This document shows positions 1 to 5,557 of a DNA stretch of 6,634 nt, one piece after another. Source of the DNA: Chloroflexota bacterium. Lineage in GTDB: Bacteria > Chloroflexota > Limnocylindria > Limnocylindrales > CSP1-4. The position numbers and the translations under genes are program-made. Position 1 is the stretch's first letter. Each line of letters starts with the position of its first letter. The notes beneath the pieces were generated by a model, which was given only the letters and a program-made list of their open reading frames with translations, did no database searches and was not told the DNA's origin. The DNA is taken from positions 1 through 6,634 of the forward strand of contig JAJYJR010000333.1 of the NCBI GenBank assembly GCA_021789355.1. The letters run 5' to 3'.

Positions 1-115
1 AGCGACGGCGGTCGACGATCTGGCCATCTACGACCTTGACGAGCCCAACCGCGCATGGGCTCCCGCGATAGGCGTTCGCGGTCTCGAAGTCGATCGCGCA
101 GAAGCTCAGCGACAT
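1..115 (-). CDS. DnaQ-like DEDDh 3'-5' exonuclease, N-terminal part (runs off window)
   Basis: Reading the minus strand from ATG at 115-113 gives 38 codons before the window edge. The start MSLSFCAIDFETANAYRG and the following CAVGLVKVVDGQIVDRR match the N-terminus of DnaQ-like (DNA polymerase III epsilon-type) exonucleases. D9 and E11 form the DxE of motif I, which binds the catalytic metals. The family removes nucleotides from 3' ends of DNA or RNA in proofreading or repair; which role applies cannot be told from this piece. GGGGA on the minus strand (positions 127-123) lies 7 nt before the ATG and supports this start. The gene diverges from the membrane-protein unit starting at 279. The plus-strand frame over the same bases is open, but it has no stop before 2197 and no gene-like end. 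Motifs II and III lie outside the window. Confidence 0.85.
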   Translation of the reverse strand, partial: MSLSFCAIDFETANAYRGSPCAVGLVKVVDGQIVDRRR

Positions 116-179
116 GCCCGCATCCCCGTCGGAGCCTTGCTGTGGTGCACGCAGTATGCCCCGCCTCCGCTCGGAATCC

Positions 180-208
180 TTGACGCGACGACCCACGCCG
201 CCGATACC
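180..208 (+). promoter_or_regulatory. Possible promoter of the membrane-protein/G1 unit
   Basis: In the 163-nt gap between the divergent exonuclease and membrane-protein genes, TTGACG (180-185) matches 5 of 6 bases of a sigma-70 type -35 box. Seventeen bases later, GATACC (203-208) is a weak -10. Transcription would start near 215 and leave about 64 nt of leader before the ATG at 279. The -10 is poor, so this is tentative. No comparable promoter for the minus-strand exonuclease was seen. Confidence 0.3.
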
Positions 209-278
209 CCGTTGTTCGGCCGAGCAGCGGCCCGAGGCAGCAGCCCCGGGCGACGGCCCCGAGCGACGGGAGCACACC

Positions 279-575
279 ATGGCGCGCACGATCACCACCT
301 GGGACGGCCTTTCTGCGGCGACCCCGCGGCGCACGCGGGTCCTGATCGGCGTCGTCGGGAAGCTGCCCATCCCCCTGGCGGCCACCCTCGGGGCCATCTT
401 CGTCGCGGTCCCGGTGGGCGGCGCACTCGTCGCGGCCAACCGCACGTCGGACGCCCTCTCGATCCTGGCATTCACCGCTGCGGCCGGGGCGGCGATTGGC
501 GCGACCCTGGCACAGATAGCGTGGCTGTCGGTGCGCGGCGTTCTGCGCTCGCTCCACGCGCCGTCGAGGGGCTGA
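279..575 (+). CDS. Small two-helix membrane protein, function unknown
   Basis: A 98-residue protein. The frame is open further upstream (to an ATG at 114), but that extension is Pro/Arg/Ser-rich, overlaps the divergent exonuclease promoter region and lacks a ribosome site. The ATG at 279 has GGGAG (268-272) 6 nt before it. After a polar, Arg-rich N-terminus (residues 1-28) come two hydrophobic segments, about residues 31-53 and 60-84, rich in Ala, Gly, Val and Ile. A short basic tail ends in HAPSRG. With the positive charge on both ends, a hairpin with both termini inside is likely. It stops 2 nt before the G1-domain gene, so the two are almost certainly co-transcribed and perhaps translationally coupled. 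This suggests a partner or accessory role for the anchored G1 protein. I do not recognise the family. Confidence 0.72.
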   Translation: MARTITTWDGLSAATPRRTRVLIGVVGKLPIPLAATLGAIFVAVPVGGALVAANRTSDALSILAFTAAAGAAIGATLAQIAWLSVRGVLRSLHAPSRG

Positions 576-577
576 CC

Positions 578-2197
578 ATGGCCCCCGAGCAGGCTGCCAT
601 AGGCGCGTCCCTTGCCTCGGCACCCCTCTTCGACTGGCCGTTGGATCCAGCGCCATCAGGTGGTCCCGGGCCCGGCGGCGTGGCCCGGACGAACGACCCG
701 GCTGAGGCCACGCCGACCGCGCTCGGTGAACGGGATGAGCTGGCAGGCGGACGGCCCGACGAGGAGCCACCCGCTCAACCCGCCGCGGATGGGTGGCCGA
801 ACAGACCCGCCCCGACCAACGGGGTGACAGGCTGGGAGGCGCTCGATGCGTCCGAGGAGCGGCGCGATCGTCGCCGCTGGCTCCTGCTTCTCCTGCTGGT
901 GCCGTTGCTTCTCCTCCTGGGCTGGCTCCTGTGGCAGTGGTTGCAGCCGGTGCCGATCCTCTCGCTGGCGATCACCAGCGACGGGATGCTGGCGCCACCG
1001 GCGAACCAGGTGTTCAGCGGGCAGGCCCTGGGCCCGGAGCAACTGACCATCGCCAACGACGGGACCGAGCGGGCCTGCTGGTGGATCAGCGCCACGAGCG
1101 ACAATCCCGCGCTGGCGGCGCTGGTCACGATCCACGTCACGGACGCTGACGGCCACACGCTCTACGCGGGCCCGGTCCCCGGCTCGGCGCCGACCCTCGT
1201 CGCCGGCTCGGCGTGCGCCCACCCCCCGATCGGAGTCTCGTCGGGGACCGAGGCGGCGCTGGCTCTCGGTGCGAGCGCCACCCTGACCGTCACGGGCAGC
1301 GTGGGCGACCTGCCAGCGGCATTGAACGGCGAGCTGCTGACCATCACCTGGACGAGCAGCGGTGCGCCGGCGACCGATGCCGTTCCACCCGTCGCCGTGG
1401 TTACCGCGGCGACGGCGATCCCGGGCACCGCCGCCCAGCTGACACCGCTGCTCGCCAGCCCGAGCCCCGTCCCCAGCCCTCGCCCGACCGTACGCCCAAC
1501 GCCGCGCGCGACCATGCGACCGACCGTGCGTTCCACGCCAACGCCGCGCCCGACCGTGCGCCCGACGACGGTGCCGGGGCCAGGGGTCACGTCGAGCACG
1601 TTTCAGGCCGGCTACTACCTGCTCGACCTGCACTCCTCGTTCACGTCGGTGTCGGCACGCTGGACCGAGCCTGCCGCGACGTGCGCTGGGGGCAACACGG
1701 TCACGTTGCTGTGGGTCGGCCTCGACGACAACGCGTCCGATCTCGAGGAGACCGGGACCATGATCGACTGCCGCACGGGGATTCCCGACCACTCGTTCTT
1801 CTGGGAGACCTTTCCCGACGTGTTGCAGTCCGTCTCGCTGCCGCTCGCCCCGGGTGATACGGTCGGCGCCTCGGTCGCCTACGCGGCTGGCGCGTTCACG
1901 CTGACCGTGCACGACTACACCCGCGGCGCCAGCTGGTCGATCGCGCGCGCGGGCACCCAGGCGCGCGTGCGCGCCGAGGTCGTGGTCGAGGCGCCGAAGC
2001 CCTACAGCCTGGCACCCTTCGGAGTGGTCACCTTCGGGGCCGTGGCCGTGCAGGACAGTGCCGGCCACGCGGGCGGGGTGATGACGACGGCCTGGACGCC
2101 CTATCGCACGAACATGGTGCAGGGCGGCCGGGTGGTGGCCGAAACGCAGCCGGCGACGGGCAGCGGCACGACCGTGCGAGTCGTCACTGCGATCTGA
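578..2197 (+). CDS. Membrane-anchored protein with C-terminal peptidase G1 (eqolisin) domain
   Basis: A 539-residue protein. The ATG at 578 has GAGGGG (566-571) 6 nt upstream. The frame is open to the window start, but codons before 578 read as an Arg/His/Gly-rich shadow of the 98-residue gene. Order: acidic, Pro/Gly-rich cytoplasmic part (1-95); basic RRDRRR (95-100); a Leu/Trp-rich membrane helix (101-122); a beta domain (about 127-265) with C167 and C213, loosely like TasA/camelysin proteins; a Pro/Thr/Arg linker (294-336); and a G1 peptidase domain (about 338-500). Visible G1 landmarks are AGYY, SVSARWTEP, LLWVGLDD, LEETGT, FFWETFP, APGDTV, AYAAGAFTLTVHDYTRG and RAEVVVEAP. The family uses a Gln/Glu dyad to cleave peptide bonds. 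The Glu is kept (E471), but the aligned Gln is Glu (E391). C369 and C398 could form a disulfide. Positive charge before the helix predicts the catalytic domain lies outside. Domain call sure; activity uncertain. Confidence 0.87.
   Translation: MAPEQAAIGASLASAPLFDWPLDPAPSGGPGPGGVARTNDPAEATPTALGERDELAGGRPDEEPPAQPAADGWPNRPAPTNGVTGWEALDASEERRDRRRWLLLLLLVPLLLLLGWLLWQWLQPVPILSLAITSDGMLAPPANQVFSGQALGPEQLTIANDGTERACWWISATSDNPALAALVTIHVTDADGHTLYAGPVPGSAPTLVAGSACAHPPIGVSSGTEAALALGASATLTVTGSVGDLPAALNGELLTITWTSSGAPATDAVPPVAVVTAATAIPGTAAQLTPLLASPSPVPSPRPTVRPTPRATMRPTVRSTPTPRPTVRPTTVPGPGVTSSTFQAGYYLLDLHSSFTSVSARWTEPAATCAGGNTVTLLWVGLDDNASDLEETGTMIDCRTGIPDHSFFWETFPDVLQSVSLPLAPGDTVGASVAYAAGAFTLTVHDYTRGASWSIARAGTQARVRAEVVVEAPKPYSLAPFGVVTFGAVAVQDSAGHAGGVMTTAWTPYRTNMVQGGRVVAETQPATGSGTTVRVVTAI
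1457..1585 (+). repeat. Pro/Thr/Arg repeat linker inside the G1 protein
   Basis: These bases encode residues 294-336, built from degenerate copies of a PRPTVRPTP-like motif. At DNA level, CGCCCGACCGTACGCCC (1481-1497) recurs 66 bp later with one change (1547-1563). Such linkers hold extracellular domains away from the membrane or within the wall, and here it separates the beta domain from the peptidase domain. Imperfect copies suggest growth by slippage, so length may vary between strains. Confidence 0.75.
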
Positions 2198-2427
2198 GGC
2201 CCTGCGTCATCGGGGCCCGCGAATGCGTGCGCGCCGCGGCGAGCGTGGCGCCGCTGGGGCGCGGCACCACGGGGCGTTGCGGGATCCGACGACAACGACG
2301 CCCGCGCCGGCGGCGGGCCCTCGGCTCGCCGCGCAACATTCCCTGCGCGCAAGCTTGACATCCCCCTTCGGCCGCCCAACCTCCCGCTGACCCGGCCAGC
2401 ACCGCGCCGGTCGAAGGAGCGCGAGAG
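2198..2427 (+). promoter_or_regulatory. Gene-free leader of the pilin-like gene, with a perfect -35 box
   Basis: No plausible gene lies here. TTGACA at 2355-2360 is a perfect -35 hexamer. The best -10 at 17-bp spacing is CAACCT (2378-2383), which is weak, so either this is an activated promoter or the -35 match is chance. Upstream, GCCCGC (2300-2305) and GCGGGC (2313-2318) form a GC-rich hairpin with no T run. GGCCC (2198-2202) and GGGCC (2213-2217) form a weaker one right after the G1 stop codon. Either could dampen read-through from the G1 gene. Confidence 0.35.
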
Positions 2428-3309
2428 ATGCACCGCATGAACCGCAGTCGCCACAGCGGACAGTCCACCACCGAGTACGGCATCGCCCTCGCCCTGATCG
2501 CGGTCATCGCCATCGCCGCCCTGGCGTCGGCGAGCGTGGCGGTCGGCGGGGCGTTCGGCTTCATCAACCAGCGCGTCCAGGCGGTCGTCCCCACGTCAGG
2601 GAGCGGCTCCGCCCCCACTGCGTTCGTCACCCCCGCCATCCAGTCGGTCGGCCAGACGGTGAGCGTGAGCGGCTCGGGCTATACGCCCGACAGCAGCGTG
2701 ACCATCACGCTCCACAGCACCCCCGTCGTGCTCGGTACCACCACCTCGGACAGTGCGGGCAAAGTGGGCCCGGTCCTCGAGACCATTCCGCTCGGTACCG
2801 ACACCACCATCACCCACACCATCACGCTCAGCACGGCCACCCAGACCGGGATCAGCAACGACCTGACGGTGACCGCGCCCGTGATGCCGCTGATCTTCAA
2901 CCAGGCTGACTTCCCGACGAACCTGAACCAGACCATCGCCTACGCTCAGGTCATCGCCAGTCCATACATTCCGCTGGGCACGGTCCAGTTCAACTGGGCC
3001 ATGATCTGCGCGAGCGGCACCGCGTGCGTCGCCACTACGACCGCGATCAATGGCGTCATCGTCGCGGGGGGGTCCACGACCGATCTCAGTTACACCGTGG
3101 TTGTCGCGCCGCTCAGCGCGGGTTCCCACACGATACTGTTCAGCGACCTGGCGGCTCTCATCGGCACCAACTACGCGACGTTCCCGGTGGCCATCGTGGA
3201 CAACTCGGGCAACATGGTCGGCTGGGCGTACTTCCAGTTGACCAGCTCTGTCGCTGGGAGCATCAATCAGATCAGTGGGAAGTTCACGTCGTCCATCAAC
3301 CCCCTTTGA
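2428..3309 (+). CDS. Flp-type (class IVb) pilin-like protein with large Ig-like ectodomain
   Basis: A 293-residue protein. The ATG at 2428 has GAAGGAG (2413-2419) 8 nt upstream; the next ATG (2437) is too far from it. The N-terminus is a short basic leader ending HSG, then QSTTEYGIALALIAVIAIAA. This matches a class IVb prepilin: cleavage after G11, Glu at +5 (E16), Tyr at +6 and a hydrophobic helix to about residue 40. A prepilin peptidase would cut it, and the helix would pack into a pilus or pseudopilus, or anchor it in the membrane. Flp pilins are usually only about 50-80 residues. Here some 240 residues follow. Residues 66-150 look like a bacterial Ig-like beta domain (VSVSGSGYTPDSSVTITLHS). 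Residues 151-293 are beta-rich, with C194 and C200 close enough for a disulfide. A minor or tip pilin, or an adhesin, is a reasonable inference. No pilus-assembly genes are in the window. Confidence 0.8.
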   Translation: MHRMNRSRHSGQSTTEYGIALALIAVIAIAALASASVAVGGAFGFINQRVQAVVPTSGSGSAPTAFVTPAIQSVGQTVSVSGSGYTPDSSVTITLHSTPVVLGTTTSDSAGKVGPVLETIPLGTDTTITHTITLSTATQTGISNDLTVTAPVMPLIFNQADFPTNLNQTIAYAQVIASPYIPLGTVQFNWAMICASGTACVATTTAINGVIVAGGSTTDLSYTVVVAPLSAGSHTILFSDLAALIGTNYATFPVAIVDNSGNMVGWAYFQLTSSVAGSINQISGKFTSSINPL

Positions 3310-3326
3310 TCTCGCTCAGTGAAGAG

Positions 3327-3367
3327 AATGGAAGAACCCCCGGTCGCCAGCCGGGGGTTCTTCCATT
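3327..3367 (+). terminator. Transcription terminator hairpin after the pilin-like gene
   Basis: AATGGAAGAACCCCCGG (3327-3343) is perfectly complementary to 3351-3367, giving a 17-bp stem with a 7-nt loop, 17 nt after the stop codon. The stem carries its own A-rich foot and T-rich 3' arm (GGTTCTTCCATT), so the RNA has a GC hairpin followed by a U-rich stretch when only the inner part pairs. Perfect symmetry would let it act in both directions. Confidence 0.85.
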
Positions 3368-3388
3368 GACTCGCCAGCCGATCAGGTC

Positions 3389-3423
3389 CGCCGGCCCTCG
3401 GCAACCGGCGCGGGGAGCGCCGG
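3389..3423 (+). promoter_or_regulatory. Overlapping alternative hairpins in the leader of the 94-residue gene
   Basis: CGCCGG (3389-3394) can pair with CCGGCG (3405-3410) over a 10-nt loop. The same middle arm, extended to CCGGCGC (3405-3411), pairs perfectly with GCGCCGG (3417-3423) over a GGGGA loop. The two structures exclude each other and the second ends 31 nt before the GTG start at 3455. This could be leader control, a second terminator, or chance in GC-rich DNA. No convincing promoter was found between 3368 and 3454. Confidence 0.3.
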
Positions 3424-3454
3424 ACCAGGGTGCGCCTGTGGGAGAATCGCGTTC

Positions 3455-3739
3455 GTGACCACCCCGTTGGCAGCCAAGCTGCGGCCCGACCGCTTCACCG
3501 CCATGAGCGGGAAGATGGCCGCCATCGTGGGCTACATCGTCGGGGAGCGATTCAGTGATCCGGCCATCTCGGAACTGGTGGTGACATCCGACGGGTTCGT
3601 CCTGGCCCAGCACGAAGGCGAGGTCGGAGCCAACGACCTGCTCGGGAGCGAGGTGGACCTGAACCGGAACCTGCTCGACCTGATCACCGCCGCCGGCCTG
3701 AGCGACGAGGAGAACTACTTGTCTCCTTCGCACCAGTGA
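3455..3739 (+). CDS. Small acidic protein, function unknown
   Basis: A 94-residue protein starting at GTG 3455, with GGGAG (3440-3444) 10 nt before it. An internal ATG at 3503 (residue 17) lacks a good ribosome site. The sequence begins MTTPLAAKLRPDRFTAMSGK, then reads as a short helical part (AAIVGYIVGERF, 22-33) and a mixed alpha/beta segment (AISELVVTSDGFVLAQHEG, 37-55). It continues through an Asp/Glu/Leu-rich end (about 56-88) to SPSHQ. No signal peptide, membrane helix or known catalytic motif is visible. Composition and codon use look coding. The preceding terminator isolates it from the pilin-like gene. It converges on tnpB with only 24 nt between the stop codons, so its last residues may have been altered when the TnpB element arrived. 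I do not recognise the family. Confidence 0.65.
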   Translation: MTTPLAAKLRPDRFTAMSGKMAAIVGYIVGERFSDPAISELVVTSDGFVLAQHEGEVGANDLLGSEVDLNRNLLDLITAAGLSDEENYLSPSHQ

Positions 3740-3860
3740 CGGCGTTCGGGAGACCTCCAGCACCTATGCGGCCAGACGGCCGCCGGCTGGTTCACGCTTC
3801 AGCGGGATCTGCCAGAGGACCGGCGGTGCCGATCGTGGTCTCACGTTCCCTCGACGTGCG
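3740..3860 (-). ncRNA. Predicted position of the TnpB guide (omega/reRNA) scaffold
   Basis: In IS200/IS605-type elements the guide RNA scaffold overlaps the 3' end of tnpB and ends at the element's right end. This interval is the equivalent place here. On the minus strand the last tnpB codons contain a hairpin (3790-3772), CCAG-C-CGG over CGG to CCG-T-CTGG: seven pairs and one mismatch. The right end cannot be fixed by eye, so the limits are approximate and rest on family knowledge, not a recognised RNA sequence. Confidence 0.25.
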
Positions 3861-5008
3861 TTCTGCGTCTCCGGGGGTATCACGGCGACGGGTCGGAGGT
3901 TGATCGCTGCGTTCAGGTCTCGGTCGAGACGGATTCCGCAGGCCGGACAGACGAAGGTCTCGTCGCCCCGTTTGAGGCTGGTGTTGCGTGCCCCGCAAGC
4001 GGAGCACGTCTTGCTGGATGGATACCAGCGGTCGACGACTACAATCGTGTTGCCGCGCCAAGCGGCCTTGTAGTCGAGCTGGCGGAAGAGCTCGGCGATG
4101 CCGAGGTCGGCCCATGATCGTCCGTTGTGGCCTCTGTGGCACGAGAGCCCTCTAACGTTCAGGTCCTCGTGGCCGACGACCGCGAAACGACAGGTGAGAT
4201 CGTCGGACACGCGGTGCTGCCAGTCGCGCCGGATGTTGGCGACGCGGGCGTGGAGGCGGGCGACACGAGCCACCTTCCGGCGTCGCCGGGCGCTGCTGCG
4301 CTGGCTGCGCGCGAGCGCCTGCTGGGCCCGCCGGAGACGGATGAGGTTGGCTTTCAGTGCCCGGGGCCCCTGGATTACCTCGCCGGTGGAGAGGACGAGG
4401 CTGTGGCGCAGCCCGACGTCGACGCCGACGATCTCGGCGTCCGAGGCGGGGACACGCATGATGATCTCGGGGGCGTCCTCCGAGACGAGGAGCGAGACGT
4501 ACCAGCGCCCGGCCATCTCCGACACCGTGGCCTGCTTGATCGTGCCCCGCACCCGCCCGTCGGGATGCCCCTTCAGGCGGACCGCGCCCATGCGCGGCAG
4601 TGCGACATGCCGGGCATCAACGCAGACGCCCTCGCTCAGCCGGAAGGCGGCTCTCGCGCGGTTCTTGGCCTTGTAGCGCGGGTGGCGGGCGCGGTGCGCC
4701 CACCAGTTCTGATAAGCACGGTCGAGATCGATGAGGGCGTGGCGCGGGATGCGCGAGCTGAACTCGCGCGCCCAGGGGAACTCGGCGTCCTGGATCGCCC
4801 GCCAGCGCGTCATCTGGTCGATTGTGGTGAGGGAGCGGACCCGCTCGCCGCGCTCGCGGGCTGGCTGTACCCGCTCGCGGTAGTCGCGCTCGCGCTCGGC
4901 GAGACCCCAGTTGTAGGCCTTCCGAGCGAGGTCGGCCGCACGCCGGAATGCCGTCCGCTGCCGGTCGGTGGGGTCGAGCTCGAAGCGGTGCGCACGCAGT
5001 CGTTCCAC
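3764..5008 (-). CDS. tnpB: TnpB RNA-guided endonuclease (IS200/IS605-type OrfB)
   Basis: A 414-residue protein of normal length for TnpB, starting at GTG 5008-5006. The N-terminus (MERLRAHRFELDPTDRQ, then AYNWGL) is typical of the family. The RuvC-like nuclease is complete: D197 in IVGVDVGLRHSL, E281 in VVGHEDLNVRGL, and D364 in RLDRDLNAAINL. Between the last two lies the zinc ribbon CSACG...CPACG (C335, C338, C354, C357), preceded by DRWYPSSKT. Basic helices (about 222-262) and the ETQNARRGNVRPR tail are also usual. TnpB cuts DNA next to a short motif, guided by RNA made from the element's right end, and helps the element persist. No TnpA transposase is present, so this is a stand-alone TnpB or an element mobilised in trans. 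Its promoter and ribosome site are not obvious. It diverges from the GIY-YIG gene. Confidence 0.95.
   Translation of the reverse strand: MERLRAHRFELDPTDRQRTAFRRAADLARKAYNWGLAERERDYRERVQPARERGERVRSLTTIDQMTRWRAIQDAEFPWAREFSSRIPRHALIDLDRAYQNWWAHRARHPRYKAKNRARAAFRLSEGVCVDARHVALPRMGAVRLKGHPDGRVRGTIKQATVSEMAGRWYVSLLVSEDAPEIIMRVPASDAEIVGVDVGLRHSLVLSTGEVIQGPRALKANLIRLRRAQQALARSQRSSARRRRKVARVARLHARVANIRRDWQHRVSDDLTCRFAVVGHEDLNVRGLSCHRGHNGRSWADLGIAELFRQLDYKAAWRGNTIVVVDRWYPSSKTCSACGARNTSLKRGDETFVCPACGIRLDRDLNAAINLRPVAVIPPETQNARRGNVRPRSAPPVLWQIPLKREPAGGRLAA
3764..5008 (-). mobile_element. Stand-alone IS200/IS605-type TnpB element (ends undefined)
   Basis: The only recognisable part is tnpB. The left end should lie in the 143 nt between 5009 and 5151, and the right end at or just below 3764, because coding genes flank both sides closely. 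No terminal inverted repeats or target duplication are expected for this family, and none were found. Coordinates given are those of the gene, as a minimum extent. Confidence 0.6.
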
Positions 5009-5098
5009 GTGCGGACGCTCGGCAGGACAGGCGCCACGTCAAGCGGGACCAACACGGAAGTCTGCACCCCCGATGAGACCATCCAGTTGGGATACGAT

Positions 5099-5112
5099 CG
5101 AACGGACGTTCC
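5099..5112. promoter_or_regulatory. LexA/SOS box of the Gram-positive type upstream of the GIY-YIG gene
   Basis: CGAACGGACGTTCC fits every position of the LexA (DinR) box consensus CGAAC-R-N-R-Y-GTT-Y-C and contains the GAAC-N4-GTTC core. This operator type is known in Firmicutes, Actinobacteria and the green non-sulfur bacterium Dehalococcoides. It lies 39 nt before the ATG at 5152. TACGAT (5093-5098), a 4-of-6 match to a -10 box, directly abuts it, so bound LexA would cover the likely start point. No matching -35 was found. The minus-strand tnpB start is 90 nt away on the other side. Confidence 0.7.
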
Positions 5113-5151
5113 GTCGGGGCAAGTGATGGCCTGTCACTGAAGGAGGCGGCA

Positions 5152-5475
5152 ATGCCGATCGAAGGCAACCGGCGTCCGTTCAAATCGAAGCGGATCGACA
5201 TCGCGCCGGACGTGCCGGGCGTGTATGCGCTATTCAGAGACAAGGACCTCGTCTATGTCGGGATGTCGGAGCAGAGCATCCGGGCGCGGCTACAAAGCCA
5301 CAAGCGGGGGGACGAGAAGCCTGGCACGAAGACGGTCACCCACTTCAAGGTGGAGCCTGCATCGAGCCCGAAGAGGCGCGAAGACCAACTTCTCCGCGAG
5401 TATCAGCGCGGGCACGACGGGCAACTGCCTCGTCACAACGTGCAAGGGCCGCCCCCAGGCAAGAACCCCAAGTAG
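5152..5475 (+). CDS. Stand-alone GIY-YIG endonuclease, predicted SOS-regulated
   Basis: A 107-residue protein with a strong ribosome site, AAGGAGG (5140-5146), 5 nt before the ATG. The GIY-YIG fold is visible: GVYALF (23-28) is the GIY half and LVYVGMSE (33-40) the YIG half. Next comes R44 or R46 in SIRARLQSH, as the conserved Arg. A helix REDQLLREYQ follows, with E77 the best candidate for the metal-binding Glu, and LPRHN (92-96) matches the closing P-x-x-N. The family cuts DNA or RNA using one metal ion; members include the UvrC N-terminal domain, Cho and homing enzymes. It is only the nuclease core, without UvrC or HhH domains. A basic Pro-rich tail ends it. The LexA box upstream suggests a damage-response role, as for E. 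coli Cho. The exact subfamily and substrate are unknown. Confidence 0.87.
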   Translation: MPIEGNRRPFKSKRIDIAPDVPGVYALFRDKDLVYVGMSEQSIRARLQSHKRGDEKPGTKTVTHFKVEPASSPKRREDQLLREYQRGHDGQLPRHNVQGPPPGKNPK

Positions 5476-5557
5476 GCGGCAAGCGGCATAGCCAGACGGT
5501 CGCGGGCGACATGCTCGGCGCTGACGGCCTTCTGGCCGAACGCGGTAGGCTCCGTGC

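Noticed and set aside
114..278. An N-terminal extension of the 98-residue membrane protein from ATG 114.
   Set aside because: The added 55 residues are low-complexity Pro/Arg/Ser without features, and the ATG at 279 has GGGAG at correct spacing.
2..577. The frame of the G1 gene stays open from the window start, which would allow a much longer protein (for example from ATG 137).
   Set aside because: The extension is Arg/His/Gly-rich, overlaps the well-supported 98-residue membrane gene in another frame and the divergent exonuclease leader, and has no ribosome site. ATG 578 has a good one.
1457..1585. A possible CRISPR-like or tandem repeat array.
   Set aside because: The repetition is in frame, degenerate and encodes a Pro/Thr/Arg protein linker; there are no spacers.
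656..2068. A 470-codon open frame on the minus strand.
   Set aside because: It lies opposite the G1 gene, is extremely rich in Arg, Gly and Ala, and shows no domain. It is a shadow of GC-rich codons.
3366..3371. TTGACT as a -35 box for the 94-residue gene.
   Set aside because: It overlaps the end of the terminator and no -10-like sequence occurs 16-18 bp downstream.
4127..5140. A 337-codon open frame on the plus strand.
   Set aside because: It is antisense to tnpB, whose nuclease motifs are complete; the product has no recognisable features.
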